Shown: positions 25,525 to 34,778, counted from the stretch's first letter. The stretch: 64,000 nt of DNA from Lachnospiraceae bacterium (GCA_017546025.1 JAFYYS010000015.1:1-64000); one strand, 5' to 3'. Made by a program: numbers and translations. Notes: generated by a model not told the origin, from the sequence alone.

Positions 25525-26790
25525 ATGGAAAATGCGACGCGAACCCGAAATCTCCTGTTCAAAACAGGGCTGATGTGCTATGATGATAAGGATAAGAGAA
25601 TGCTTCGGGAGGAGCCCTCACGAATGGTTGTCACATTGCTTCATCTTTGCGTGATTCTGGTAATCGGAATTGCGGGCGCCGTCTGTTCCGGCGCCCCTTT
25701 TGTGATGCTTTCGGTTACGGGGCTTTTGCTGATTCTTCTGACGACGGAGAGCCTTATACCGGATGAGGACGTGAAAAAGCGCAGGCTATTTCGGGGCCTG
25801 ATTGCGGTCAGCATCGCGGCAATGGCAGTGACAATCGGACAGTGGTGGGCATTCTTCGCATTTGCCTGCATAGAAGGTTTTGGGATTGTTCCGATCGCGG
25901 TTGCGGCGCCTCTTTGCTATGCCCTTTCGGTCTGCGTGCGAAGGTTCCCGGATATCGGGGCCAGGGACATCGCGGAGATGATTCTTTTCTCCGCAATCAT
26001 TGCGGCAGGCGTTGTGATACTCCGGCTTTTAAATCGGCTTGCCGAAGAAGTGAAGCAGCGAAAGAAGGTCGCCCGAGAAAGGCTTTTAAAGACGAGCATC
26101 AGCGAGATGAATGAGCGGCGCATCAATAAGAAACTCGCAAAGCAGAACTTTGAAACAGACCGGAACGCGAGACTGATGGAACGGGAGAACATCAGCCGGA
26201 ACATCCATAACAGCGTCGGACACTCGATTACCGCGGCCATCATGACGCTTGATGCCGCTGACATGCTTTACGATACGAAGCCGGAGGAGGCCAGAAAGCG
26301 GATGAACGATGCGAACGAACGCATCCGCGGAAGCCTCGATTCCATCAGGAGTGCCGTGCGCGCGCTTGATGCGGAGGGCGGGGAGCTGCCGATTGCGGAC
26401 CTCAGACGGTACCTTAGAAACGCAGCTGAGGATTTCACAATGGATACGGAGCGCGCGGTTGATTTCATCGAGGAGAGCTACGCCGAGGAGATTAACCTGC
26501 CGCGGGAACATGTGGAGTTTCTGACCGGTGTTCTGCAGGAGGCGTTCACGAACGGCGTAAAGCACGGAGGCGCGTCGCATTTTACAGTGTCGCTTTCGGC
26601 GGATTCAGCGCACGTGAAGCTGGTCGTGAAGGATAACGGAACGAGTGATTTCGGAGGCGCGATTCCCGAAGACCGCATGAAAGCCGGATTCGGGCTTCGG
26701 AAGATTCTCGACTATGCGAAACGGTGCGGCGGGTCGGCGGTTTTTGAACACAGCGAAGGGTTCCGCACGGAAGTGGAACTGCCGCTTTAA
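25525..26790 (+). CDS. Sensor histidine kinase, NarL-partner type (HisKA_3)
   Basis: 421 residues from the ATG at 25525 behind AAGGGAG; the longer start at 25462 lies inside the terminator hairpin. About five or six closely packed membrane helices (residues 34-180) with almost no external loop suggest sensing within the membrane. A coiled linker leads to the H-box N-I-H-N-S-V-G-H (phosphorylated His228) and the ATPase domain with N-box F-T-N-G-V-K-H and G-F-G-L-R. It partners with the response regulator nine bases downstream. The neighbouring FtsX-type ABC transporter suggests an envelope- or peptide-sensing module. Confidence 0.92.
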   Translation: MENATRTRNLLFKTGLMCYDDKDKRMLREEPSRMVVTLLHLCVILVIGIAGAVCSGAPFVMLSVTGLLLILLTTESLIPDEDVKKRRLFRGLIAVSIAAMAVTIGQWWAFFAFACIEGFGIVPIAVAAPLCYALSVCVRRFPDIGARDIAEMILFSAIIAAGVVILRLLNRLAEEVKQRKKVARERLLKTSISEMNERRINKKLAKQNFETDRNARLMERENISRNIHNSVGHSITAAIMTLDAADMLYDTKPEEARKRMNDANERIRGSLDSIRSAVRALDAEGGELPIADLRRYLRNAAEDFTMDTERAVDFIEESYAEEINLPREHVEFLTGVLQEAFTNGVKHGGASHFTVSLSADSAHVKLVVKDNGTSDFGGAIPEDRMKAGFGLRKILDYAKRCGGSAVFEHSEGFRTEVELPL

Positions 26791-26799
26791 GGAGATACT

Positions 26800-27423
26800 A
26801 TGATTCGGGTTTTATTGGTAGATGACGAGACGATGCTTCTTGACAGCCTGGAAGTAATTCTGACGTTAAATGACATGCAGGTCGTCGGCAAGGCGCATGA
26901 CGGCGCGGAGGCGCTTTCGGTTCTTCGGAAAGAAACCTGCGACATCGCGCTTGTGGACCTTAACATGAAGGGCATGGGCGGGATTGAGCTGATCGGACAT
27001 ATGAAGAAGCAGTATCCGGCAGTGCGGATTCTTGTGCTGACGACATTTTACGACGACGCGAACATCACCGACGCCATCAGCGGCGGCGCGGACGGCTATC
27101 TGTTAAAGGACAGCGGAAAGGACGCGATTCTCGGCGCCATCAGGCAGATCATGGGCGGTGTCAGCGTGCTTGATCCGAAGGTCATGCAGCGTCTTACCTC
27201 GCTGGTCGGAAAGACTGCGCCGCAGCAGCCGGAGCCGGCTTACGGGGAATTCACGGAGCGTGAGCAGGAGATTGCGGCACTGCTTGTCGAGGGGCTTACG
27301 AACCGACAGATTGCCGACCGTCTGTACATTTCGGAGGGCACGGTGAAGAATTACATATCGGCGATTTACGACAAGACCGGCATTCATGACCGTGTCAAGC
27401 TGGTCGTGGCACTTAAGGGATAA
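26800..27423 (+). CDS. LuxR/NarL-family response regulator
   Basis: 207 residues. The receiver domain shows the acidic pocket D-D-E near residues 8-10, phosphoacceptor Asp53 (L-V-D-L-N) and the conserved Thr and Lys further on. The C-terminal part (about 145-205) is a LuxR-type helix-turn-helix with T-E-R-E-Q-E-I and G-L-T-N-R-Q-I-A. Such regulators bind short inverted repeats as dimers, so the dyads at 22378-22425 are natural candidates. The start lies nine bases after the kinase stop, behind AAGGAGA. Confidence 0.94.
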   Translation: MIRVLLVDDETMLLDSLEVILTLNDMQVVGKAHDGAEALSVLRKETCDIALVDLNMKGMGGIELIGHMKKQYPAVRILVLTTFYDDANITDAISGGADGYLLKDSGKDAILGAIRQIMGGVSVLDPKVMQRLTSLVGKTAPQQPEPAYGEFTEREQEIAALLVEGLTNRQIADRLYISEGTVKNYISAIYDKTGIHDRVKLVVALKG

Positions 27424-27433
27424 GAGGTGTGAC

Positions 27434-28234
27434 ATGAAGAACCTGATAGCAGTAGCGAAGGAAACCAAGAAGATTACGAAGGAAGGCCGCTACGAACTGA
27501 ACGGGCATGTTGTTACATTCCCGGAGGGAGACCGAAGAGCGGTTAAGGTGTATACGCCGGAGGCCGGGGAGACATTATGTAAGATGTGGCCGGGCGAGCC
27601 GGGCGGAAACGCGAAGGTTCAGATTACGACCGAGGATTCGTACCGGGCGGCAAGCCGCTTTACGCACCCGCTTGTAATGAATTTCGCAAACGCGCATCAT
27701 CCGGGCGGCGGATTCGAAATCGGCGCTACCGCGCAGGAGGAAAGTCTGTGCCGCTGCAGTACATTGTATGCATCCATCACGAGCGAAGCGGCACGCGAGA
27801 TGTACCGCTACAATCATGAGCATATCAGTGCGACGGAATCGGATTACATGCTGCTTTCGGACCCGGTTTTCGTATTCCGGGACGAAAACTGTAATTTCCT
27901 TGAGAAGCCTTTCCATGTAGGCGTAATTACCGTTCCCGCGCCGAACCGGAACGGACGCGCGATGTTTGCATCCGCGGACAAAATCGCCGCGGCAATGACG
28001 AAACGGATCCGCATCATGCTTGCGGTAGCGAAGGAGAACGGTTACCGCGACCTGGTGCTCGGCGCCTGGGGCTGCGGCGCGTTTCGAAACGACCCGGTCA
28101 AGGTGGCCGGATACTTTAAAACCGTTCTTACGGACGAGGGTTACGGCGCATATTTCGATAACGTCTGCTTTGCCATCTACGGAAAGGAAGACGGAAAGAA
28201 CTACACCTCGTTCCGTGAGGTTTTCGGACAGTGA
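27434..28234 (+). CDS. Bacterial-type PARG-like macrodomain protein (TIGR02452 family)
   Basis: 266 residues from the ATG at 27434 behind AGAGG; a start at 27386 would overlap the response regulator. It has the bacterial poly(ADP-ribose) glycohydrolase signature G-G-G (91-93) followed by Q-E-E (101-103), preceded by F-A-N-A-H-H-P. The family hydrolyses ribose-ribose or terminal ADP-ribose bonds; the second Glu of Q-E-E is catalytic in characterised members. It sits ten bases after the response regulator and is followed by a terminator, so it is probably co-transcribed with the two-component system. What ADP-ribosylation it would reverse here is unknown. Confidence 0.88.
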   Translation: MKNLIAVAKETKKITKEGRYELNGHVVTFPEGDRRAVKVYTPEAGETLCKMWPGEPGGNAKVQITTEDSYRAASRFTHPLVMNFANAHHPGGGFEIGATAQEESLCRCSTLYASITSEAAREMYRYNHEHISATESDYMLLSDPVFVFRDENCNFLEKPFHVGVITVPAPNRNGRAMFASADKIAAAMTKRIRIMLAVAKENGYRDLVLGAWGCGAFRNDPVKVAGYFKTVLTDEGYGAYFDNVCFAIYGKEDGKNYTSFREVFGQ

Positions 28235-28312
28235 CAGGGTATCCCCGAAAGAATTCGAGCCCGGCCAAAAGCCCGGACCCGACGGCAGAACCGCAATTCC
28301 TGAGTAAAACAA

Positions 28313-28345
28313 AAATCCCGGCAGAGCGATCTGCCGGGATTTCTT
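28313..28345. terminator. Bidirectional terminator between the PARG-like gene and pilT
   Basis: AAATCCCGGCAGA pairs with TCTGCCGGGATTT over a GCGA loop. The plus side continues TTTCTT and the minus side TTTTGTTTT, so it can end both convergent transcripts. Confidence 0.85.
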
Positions 28346-28358
28346 ATCATCAAATCAA

Positions 28359-29414
28359 TTAAGTTCCTGCAAGCATCTTCTTCAGGGCGGCAACGTCCGG
28401 AGAGTACTTGAAAGCTTCTTCCTTGGTAACGAGATCCTGGCGGATCAGGTTTGCAAGGTCTTCGTTCATGGTGCGCATTCCGGCGCTTCGGCCTGCCTGC
28501 ATCATGGTAGGAATCTGAAGCGTCTTGTTCTCACGAATCAGGTTGGTGATAGCGGGTGTTCCGATCATAACCTCGGAAGCAAGCACACGGCCCTGTCCGT
28601 CCTTTCTTTGAAGAAGCAGCTGGGTGAATACGCCTCGGATAACGTTGGCGAACTGGCTTCTGACCTGATCACGGCCTTCAAGAGGACATGCATCGATGAT
28701 ACGCTCAATCGTCTGTGCTGCGGAAGTCGTATGCAGCGTGGAAAGAACGAGGTGACCGGTCTCAGCTGCGCTGATGGCTGCCTGAATCGTTTCAAAGTCA
28801 CGCATCTCACCAACGAGGATGATATCGGGGTCTTCACGAAGAGCGGAACGAAGAGCGGACGAGAAGTTATCTACGTCACGGCCAACCTCACGCTGGTGAA
28901 TCATAGCCTTGTTGTAAGGGTATACATATTCGATCGGGTCCTCAATCGTGATGATGTGACGGGACCGGGTCTTGTTGATATAAGCAACAATGGAGGCAAG
29001 AGTGGTGGACTTACCGCTTCCGGTAGGACCGGTTACGAGAACAAGTCCGCGGGGCGTCTCCGCCATGTCCTTGATGGCAAGCGGCAGGCCGAGTTCTGCG
29101 AACGTCGGGATTGCCTGCTCCAGAAGACGGATGCTGGCAGCGAGGTTATTACGCTGATGGTAGATGTTTGCACGGATACGGCGGCCGTCCGGCAGCATAA
29201 CGCCGACATCGAGGTCGTTTCCTGCGTCGACAAATCTTCTCTGATCCTCATCGAGGATGGAATAGATCATATCTTTGGATTCCTGTGCGCTGGGCGCCGG
29301 CTCGAGTATGCGAAGTTCCCCGTACCTTCTCAAAGCGAGGGACGTGCCGACGGTAATATGGATATCCGAACAGTTAATGTCGGTAGCCATCTCCAACAAT
29401 TCTGAAAAAGTCAT
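28359..29414 (-). CDS. pilT: PilT-type twitching motility ATPase
   Basis: 351 residues, ATG at 29414 behind AGGAGGT. Walker A G-P-T-G-S-G-K-S-T (129-137), the Asp box with I-T-I-E-D-P-I-E, Walker B-like L-R-E-D-P-D-I-I-L-V-G-E-M-R-D and the His box H-L-V-L-S-T-L-H-T are all present, and the C-terminal region has the retraction-ATPase A-I-x-N-L-I-R-E. PilT powers retraction of type IV pili. Here it stands alone, without other pilus genes in the window, so the remaining machinery must be encoded elsewhere. Confidence 0.93.
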   Translation of the reverse strand: MTFSELLEMATDINCSDIHITVGTSLALRRYGELRILEPAPSAQESKDMIYSILDEDQRRFVDAGNDLDVGVMLPDGRRIRANIYHQRNNLAASIRLLEQAIPTFAELGLPLAIKDMAETPRGLVLVTGPTGSGKSTTLASIVAYINKTRSRHIITIEDPIEYVYPYNKAMIHQREVGRDVDNFSSALRSALREDPDIILVGEMRDFETIQAAISAAETGHLVLSTLHTTSAAQTIERIIDACPLEGRDQVRSQFANVIRGVFTQLLLQRKDGQGRVLASEVMIGTPAITNLIRENKTLQIPTMMQAGRSAGMRTMNEDLANLIRQDLVTKEEAFKYSPDVAALKKMLAGT

Positions 29415-29586
29415 TGCTACAATACCTCCTGAGAGTTTTCATGAGTGTTCTTATATTCTATCATATCGTTTCGGAAAATGGTATCCTTTATTTCAAGTTT
29501 TTTCAACTTTTTTTGAGGTTTATACATTCTTATGCACCTTTTCTTCCGGAATCGGCCTCCGGAGGGGCGTTTTCCGGGGGTGACTA

Positions 29587-29615
29587 TTGACCGAAACGGG
29601 AAAATTTGGTATGGT
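29587..29615 (+). promoter_or_regulatory. Promoter of the CapA-like gene
   Basis: TTGACC (29587-29592) and TATGGT (29610-29615) with a 17-base spacer, some 40 bases before the TTG start. Confidence 0.6.
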
Positions 29616-29656
29616 AAAAGGTATGACAGATTGGGTTCCGAAAGGGAGGAAAAGCT

Positions 29657-31087
29657 TTGGACCGCGCAGAGTACGAAAGAAAAAGACGGGAATATCTGGC
29701 GAAGAAAAGACGCAATAAGAAGATCAGAGTGATTCTGAGATGGATTGCGCTTCTGTTTGTTGTTGTCGCTGTCGTCGCCTGCCTGATTAACTTCATCGGA
29801 AAGAACAGCAAAGAACCGACTGATAAGTCAAAGGTTACTCCCGCACCCACGTCCCGCCCTGTGGCGACGGACACGCCGACACCGACCGAGGAAGTGCCTC
29901 CCACCCCGACCTCAACGCCGACCCCGACGCCGACACCGAATTTTGTTTCGATGGTTGCAGTCGGAGACAATCTCTATGACTGGGATATGCTCGAAGACGG
30001 AGACCAGAGAAAGGGCAAGGTCGGAGACGGACAGTTTGATTTCAGCGGCTGGTATGACAATATCAAGCCGTACGTCAGAATGGCGGATTTCGCCGTCATC
30101 AATCAGGAAACACCGCTCGGCGGAGACAATGGCTATACAGGATCCGATAAGGAACTTGAGTTTATCGGCAGCCGGAACCGTTGGGGTTCCTACCACGGAT
30201 ACGCCACCTTCAATACGCCGTACGAAGCTGCCGAGGAGTTCGTGAAGGCCGGGTTCAATGTGGTAACATCCGCAACGAACCATTCCTCCGACCACGGGTA
30301 CAAGGCCATCCAAAAGACGCTTGAGTACTGGAGAACAGAACATCCCGAGGTTACGGTTGTCGGCATTCATGACAGCCAGGAATCCCGTGATACGATTACG
30401 GTTCTCGAGAAGTACGGAATCAAAATTGCAATTCTTAATTATACATACGGACTGAACCTGACAACCGCAACCAAGGAGGCGCCTTATTCGGTCGATATCC
30501 TTGACGCGAAGCGGGTCAAGTCAGATGTGGAAAAGGCGAAGCAGATTGCCGATTTCGTCGTTGTATTTCCGCACTGGGGCAAGGAGTATGAGCTTTCCGT
30601 CATCGATGACCAGAAGGTTTGGACGAAGCGTTTTGCCGAATACGGTGTGGATGCCGTCATCGGTGCACATCCGCATATCTGCGAGCCGATGGAAATCGTG
30701 ACCCGCCCGGACGGCGGCACGATGCCGGTATACTATTCTCTCGGAAACTTCATCTCCATTTTCAAGAATGCCGACTGTGAGCTGGAAGGCATGGCTTACC
30801 TGGAATTTGTCAAGGACGGAGACAACAAGTACATCAGAGAGAGTACGGTCATTCCGCTTGTAAACCATTATAACTACGATAAGAACCGTTTCAGAAGCCG
30901 CTGCAACTTCACCGTTTACGCGCTTCAGGATTATACGGAAGAACTCGAGAAGCAGCACGGATGCCTTATGTTCGGAGAAGGAAAGAAGTTCTCCAAGAAG
31001 CGCATGGAGGACCTCGCCAGGCAGCTTTGGGGCGATAAGATTAAGGTCGTTGACTGGAACAACATCAACGGCGTTTCGACAAGATAA
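29657..31087 (+). CDS. CapA-family protein (PgsA/CapA-like metallophosphatase fold), membrane-anchored
   Basis: 476 residues, translated from TTG seven bases after GGGAGG. A basic N-terminus and one hydrophobic helix (about 26-46) give a membrane anchor with the bulk outside; a T/P-rich linker (about 58-95) follows. The CapA domain shows G-D-N-L (about 101), N-Q-E-T-P-L, T-N-H-S-S-D-H-G and G-A-H-P-H, motifs of the PGA_cap fold. Family members are linked to poly-gamma-glutamate capsule formation, but no capB or capC lies nearby, so the role is open. ilvB follows after 20 bases. Confidence 0.85.
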   Translation: MDRAEYERKRREYLAKKRRNKKIRVILRWIALLFVVVAVVACLINFIGKNSKEPTDKSKVTPAPTSRPVATDTPTPTEEVPPTPTSTPTPTPTPNFVSMVAVGDNLYDWDMLEDGDQRKGKVGDGQFDFSGWYDNIKPYVRMADFAVINQETPLGGDNGYTGSDKELEFIGSRNRWGSYHGYATFNTPYEAAEEFVKAGFNVVTSATNHSSDHGYKAIQKTLEYWRTEHPEVTVVGIHDSQESRDTITVLEKYGIKIAILNYTYGLNLTTATKEAPYSVDILDAKRVKSDVEKAKQIADFVVVFPHWGKEYELSVIDDQKVWTKRFAEYGVDAVIGAHPHICEPMEIVTRPDGGTMPVYYSLGNFISIFKNADCELEGMAYLEFVKDGDNKYIRESTVIPLVNHYNYDKNRFRSRCNFTVYALQDYTEELEKQHGCLMFGEGKKFSKKRMEDLARQLWGDKIKVVDWNNINGVSTR

Positions 31088-31107
31088 AAAGATTCGGAGG
31101 ATTTGCC

Positions 31108-32781
31108 ATGACCGGAGCGGAAATCGTCATTCGGTGTCTTCGTGAGCAGGGCGTGAGCGTCGTGTTCGGGTATCCCGGCGCGACCAATCTGGCGCTGTAT
31201 GATGCACTGTGCCGCAATCACGGAATCCGTCATATTCTGACGGCCCATGAGCAGGGCGCGTGCCATGCTGCGGACGGGTATGCCCGTGTGACCGGAAAGC
31301 CCGGTGTGTGCATGGCAACGAGCGGCCCCGGCGCGACCAACCTCGTGACCGGAATCGCAACCGCAATGATGGACAGCGTGCCGATGGTGGCAATCACCTG
31401 TAACGTTTCCGTGGAGGCTATCGGAAAGGACAGCTTCCAGGAGGTCGACATATTCGGCATCACGCTTCCGATTACGAAACACAATTTCCTGGTAAAGGAC
31501 ATAGCGGACCTTCCGGGTGCCCTGATCCGCGCATTCCGTATTGCGGGAAGCGGCAGAAGAGGACCCGTGCTTGTGGACATCGCCAAGGATGTCACACAGG
31601 CGGAGATGAGCGAGGCGGATTTCAAATCGCTTTGCAAAAAGGCGGAAGGCCGAAGCAGAAAGGAAGAACTTCCCGAGCTTCAGGAAGGCAATCCCGATGC
31701 TTTTTGGGAGTATCTGAAGACGGCGGAACGGCCGGTCATTCTGACCGGAGGCGGCGCGGTCTGGGCCGATGCGGAAGAGGAAATCGCCGCGTTGGCGGAA
31801 TATATGGACGCCCCGGTTTGTGAGACACTGATGGGCAAGGGCGCTTATCCGGGCAGCGGCTGCCGGTATCTCGGCATGGTCGGCCAGCACGGCACGAAGG
31901 CAGCCAACACGGCAATCCGGGAGAGTGACTGCATCCTGGCGCTTGGCGTCCGGTTCAGCGAGCGTGTGACCGGCGGCGCAAACGGCTTCGGCAGCAAGGC
32001 AAGAATCTGCCAGATCGATCTCGATCCGGCGGAAATCAATAAAAACGTCCGGGTTTCGGCCTGGATTAAAGGCGACATCAAAGAGTGCCTGAAGGACTTC
32101 GATTCTAAGCTTCCGAAGGGTTCGCATCCCGAATGGATGGCAGAAATGTGCGAGCTTCGCGAGCAGGACCGTGAGGAAGGGCTCCGACTCTTTGATCCCG
32201 GCTCCGGAAACAGCCTTTGCGGCAGTTATCTGGCGATGTTAATCGATCGGATCACAGCCGGAAACACAATTCTTTCTACAGATGTAGGACAGCATCAAAT
32301 GTGGATGGCGCGCAATTATCGAGTGACCAAGCCGCACCACTTTCTGACCTCCGGCGGTCTCGGCACGATGGGGTACGGCCTTCCGGCCGCAATCGGTGCT
32401 TCACTGGCCTGCCCGGGGGAGAATGTCATCAACGTGACGGGTGACGGATGCTTCCGCATGAACATGAATGAGCTGTCGACCGTGGCAAGATACGGACTGC
32501 CGGTCATCGACATCGTATTTGACAACCACGCACTCGGCCTCGTGCACCAGTGGCAGCATATGTTCTGTGAGGACCGTTTCTATGAAACGGAGCTGCCGGA
32601 CGGTCCGGATTACGTCAGAATCGCCGAGGCAATGGGAATCCCGGGGTACCGGGTACGGACAAAGGCAGAAGCGGAAAAGGTATTCCGCATGGTATTTTCC
32701 GCAAAGGGACCGGCCGTCATCGTGTGCGAGCTGCATACCGAGGACAGCCTCTGGACTTCCGGTTCCGTCGGAAAAGTGTGA
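31108..32781 (+). CDS. ilvB: Acetolactate synthase, large (catalytic) subunit
   Basis: Condenses two pyruvates, or pyruvate and 2-oxobutyrate, to acetohydroxy acids for valine, leucine and isoleucine. 557 residues. The N-terminal ThDP domain has the catalytic glutamate in A-H-E-Q-G-A (about 49), a central FAD-type domain follows, and the C-terminal ThDP motif starts at G-D-G-C-F and ends in D-N-H. The V-x-Q-W-Q stretch after it resembles the anabolic, FAD-dependent enzyme. No ilvN regulatory subunit gene follows; the next gene is a flavoprotein. ATG lies behind CGGAGG. Confidence 0.92.
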   Translation: MTGAEIVIRCLREQGVSVVFGYPGATNLALYDALCRNHGIRHILTAHEQGACHAADGYARVTGKPGVCMATSGPGATNLVTGIATAMMDSVPMVAITCNVSVEAIGKDSFQEVDIFGITLPITKHNFLVKDIADLPGALIRAFRIAGSGRRGPVLVDIAKDVTQAEMSEADFKSLCKKAEGRSRKEELPELQEGNPDAFWEYLKTAERPVILTGGGAVWADAEEEIAALAEYMDAPVCETLMGKGAYPGSGCRYLGMVGQHGTKAANTAIRESDCILALGVRFSERVTGGANGFGSKARICQIDLDPAEINKNVRVSAWIKGDIKECLKDFDSKLPKGSHPEWMAEMCELREQDREEGLRLFDPGSGNSLCGSYLAMLIDRITAGNTILSTDVGQHQMWMARNYRVTKPHHFLTSGGLGTMGYGLPAAIGASLACPGENVINVTGDGCFRMNMNELSTVARYGLPVIDIVFDNHALGLVHQWQHMFCEDRFYETELPDGPDYVRIAEAMGIPGYRVRTKAEAEKVFRMVFSAKGPAVIVCELHTEDSLWTSGSVGKV

Positions 32782-32802
32782 TGCGCGTTTAGGAGAAGAG
32801 GT

Positions 32803-33432
32803 ATGGGAGACACATTGAAGGTTCTTTTGTTGAACGGAAGCCCGCGCATGAACGGCAACATCACGCTCGCTCTTAAGGAGATGGAGCAGGTATTTGCCGA
32901 AAACGGCGTGGAGTTTGAGACGATCCGTCTCGGAAACAAAGTCATCCGCGGCTGCGTGGCATGCGAGAGTTGCCGTAAGACCGGTCGCTGCGTGTTCGAT
33001 GACGAGGTCAATGTGATTGCGGAGAAGTTCCGCGAGGCGGACGGGCTCGTCATTGCTTCGCCGGTTTACTACGGTTCGGCGAACGGCACGCTGATGTCGG
33101 CGCTTCAGAGACTTTTCTACAGCACGCATTTCGACAAGAGCTTAAAAGTCGGCGCAAGCGTCGTGAGCGCGAGACGTTCGGGCTGCACGGCGACGTTTGA
33201 CGAGCTGAACAAATTCTTCACGCTCTGCAACATGCCCGTGGCGACGAGCCAGTACTGGAACAACATCTACGGCTGGGATCCCGGCGAGGGAAGCGTGGAT
33301 TTCGAGGGACGGCAGGTCATGCGTGTACTGGCGAGAAACATGGTATTTCTCATGAAAAGCATTGCGCTCGGGAAGAAGGAAATCGGCCTTCCCGAGGAAG
33401 AGCAGAGAGTCTGGACCAATTTCACGAGATAA
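32803..33432 (+). CDS. Flavodoxin-fold NAD(P)H-dependent oxidoreductase / iron-sulfur flavoprotein-like
   Basis: 209 residues. The N-terminal L-L-N-G-S-P-R-M-N-G-N motif binds FMN phosphate, and a C-V-A-C-E-S-C-R-K-T-G-R-C cluster (about 47-59) resembles the compact cysteine motif of iron-sulfur flavoproteins, although many plain FMN reductases also carry it. S-P-V-Y-Y-G near 86 is the second FMN loop. Cytoplasmic; substrate unknown. It begins 21 bases after ilvB and ends at a terminator. Confidence 0.85.
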   Translation: MGDTLKVLLLNGSPRMNGNITLALKEMEQVFAENGVEFETIRLGNKVIRGCVACESCRKTGRCVFDDEVNVIAEKFREADGLVIASPVYYGSANGTLMSALQRLFYSTHFDKSLKVGASVVSARRSGCTATFDELNKFFTLCNMPVATSQYWNNIYGWDPGEGSVDFEGRQVMRVLARNMVFLMKSIALGKKEIGLPEEEQRVWTNFTR

Positions 33433-33437
33433 GCAAA

Positions 33438-33463
33438 GGGGCAGGATGACCTGCCTCTTTTTT
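33438..33463 (+). terminator. Terminator of the CapA-ilvB-flavoprotein group
   Basis: GGGGCAGG pairs with CCTGCCTC around ATGA, followed by TTTTTT. A second, weaker hairpin with a six-T run lies at 33486-33509. Confidence 0.88.
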
Positions 33464-33544
33464 ATGACAAATGCCACGTAAAACGGACGGGAACCGACCC
33501 GCCTTTTTTATTTCTTTTTCGGCGGAATTATTCCGTTCGTTATA

Positions 33545-33573
33545 TTGACTTTTCACGGAGGAAGGAATAGAAT
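33545..33573 (+). promoter_or_regulatory. Promoter of serC-serA
   Basis: TTGACT (33545-33550) and TAGAAT (33568-33573) with a 17-base spacer. Transcription starting near 33580 gives a leader of about 104 bases that holds two mutually exclusive small hairpins at 33627-33650. Confidence 0.65.
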
Positions 33574-33683
33574 GATTGTGTATGGCGATTTCGGCAGATA
33601 GTGTCTCCCGGAATCAGGACAACCGTACAGGGCAAGCCTGTCAGTCAGGCAAATAACCGATATATTCTAAAGGAGGAAGTACC

Positions 33684-34766
33684 ATGGCAAGAGTTTATAA
33701 CTTTTCCGCGGGTCCGGCCGTATTGCCGGAAGAAGTATTGAAGGAAGCCGCAGCAGAGATGCTCGACTACCAGGGGAGCGGCCAGTCCGTTATGGAGATG
33801 AGCCACCGCTCCAAAGTTTTTGACAAGATTATCAAGGATGCCGAGCAGGATCTCCGTGATCTTCTGAACATCCCGGATAACTACAAGGTTCTGTTCCTTC
33901 AGGGCGGCGCACATCTGCAGTTCGCGATGATTCCGATGAACCTGATGAAGAACAAGGTTGCTGACTACATCGTAACCGGTCAGTGGGCCAAGAGAGCTTT
34001 CAAGGAAGCTCAGAAGTTCGGCGATGCAAAGTGCATTGCAAGCAGCGAAGACAAGACGTTTTCCTATATTCCGGATTGCTCCGATCTTCTGATCGACGAG
34101 AATGCGGACTATGTGTATATCTGTGAGAACAACACCATCTACGGAACGAAGTTCAAGACCCTCCCGAACACGAAGGGCAAGGATCTCGTTGCCGACGTTT
34201 CGTCCTGCTTCTTAAGCGAGCCCATGGACGTCAGCAAGTATGCTGTCATCTACGGCGGCGCACAGAAGAACATCGGACCTGCCGGTGTTGTCATCGTCAT
34301 CATCCGTGAGGATCTGATTACCGAGGACGTTCTTCCCGGTACTCCCACCATGCTTCAGTACAAGACGCATGCGGACAACGATTCCCTCTACAACACCCCT
34401 CCGTGCTACGGCATTTACATCTGCGGCAAGGTATTCAAGTGGCTCAAGAAGCAGGGCGGTCTTGAGGTCATGAAGGAGCGCAACGAGAAGAAGGCTGCCA
34501 TCCTTTACGATTTCCTCGACCAGAGCAAGCTCTTCAAGGGCACTGTTGAGAAGAATTCCCGTTCCCTCATGAACGTTCCTTTCGTAACCGGTGACGCCGA
34601 TCTTGATGCCAAGTTCATCAAGGAAGCTACCGAGGCCGGCTTCGTGAACCTCAAGGGTCACAGAAGCGTAGGCGGCATGCGCGCAAGTATCTACAACGCT
34701 ATGCCGATCGAGGGCGTTGAGAAGCTCGTTGCTTTCATGAAGAAGTTCGAAGAAGAGAACGCATAG
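33684..34766 (+). CDS. serC: Phosphoserine aminotransferase
   Basis: Transfers the amino group of glutamate to 3-phosphohydroxypyruvate in serine synthesis; PLP enzyme. 360 residues, the usual length. It opens with N-F-S-A-G-P-A, has the S-H-R-S phosphate loop and the PLP lysine in G-A-Q-K-N-I-G-P-A-G (about residue 196). ATG is behind AAAGGAGG. serA follows after 12 bases, so the first two steps of serine synthesis are co-expressed; serB is not in the window. Codon use is strongly biased, suggesting high expression. Confidence 0.97.
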   Translation: MARVYNFSAGPAVLPEEVLKEAAAEMLDYQGSGQSVMEMSHRSKVFDKIIKDAEQDLRDLLNIPDNYKVLFLQGGAHLQFAMIPMNLMKNKVADYIVTGQWAKRAFKEAQKFGDAKCIASSEDKTFSYIPDCSDLLIDENADYVYICENNTIYGTKFKTLPNTKGKDLVADVSSCFLSEPMDVSKYAVIYGGAQKNIGPAGVVIVIIREDLITEDVLPGTPTMLQYKTHADNDSLYNTPPCYGIYICGKVFKWLKKQGGLEVMKERNEKKAAILYDFLDQSKLFKGTVEKNSRSLMNVPFVTGDADLDAKFIKEATEAGFVNLKGHRSVGGMRASIYNAMPIEGVEKLVAFMKKFEEENA

Positions 34767-34778
34767 GAGGGTAAGCGA

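Noticed and set aside
33574..33603. A nine-residue leader peptide before serC with a GGAGG site
   Set aside because: Its ATG falls at the end of the predicted -10 and before the likely transcript start, and it has no serine codons.
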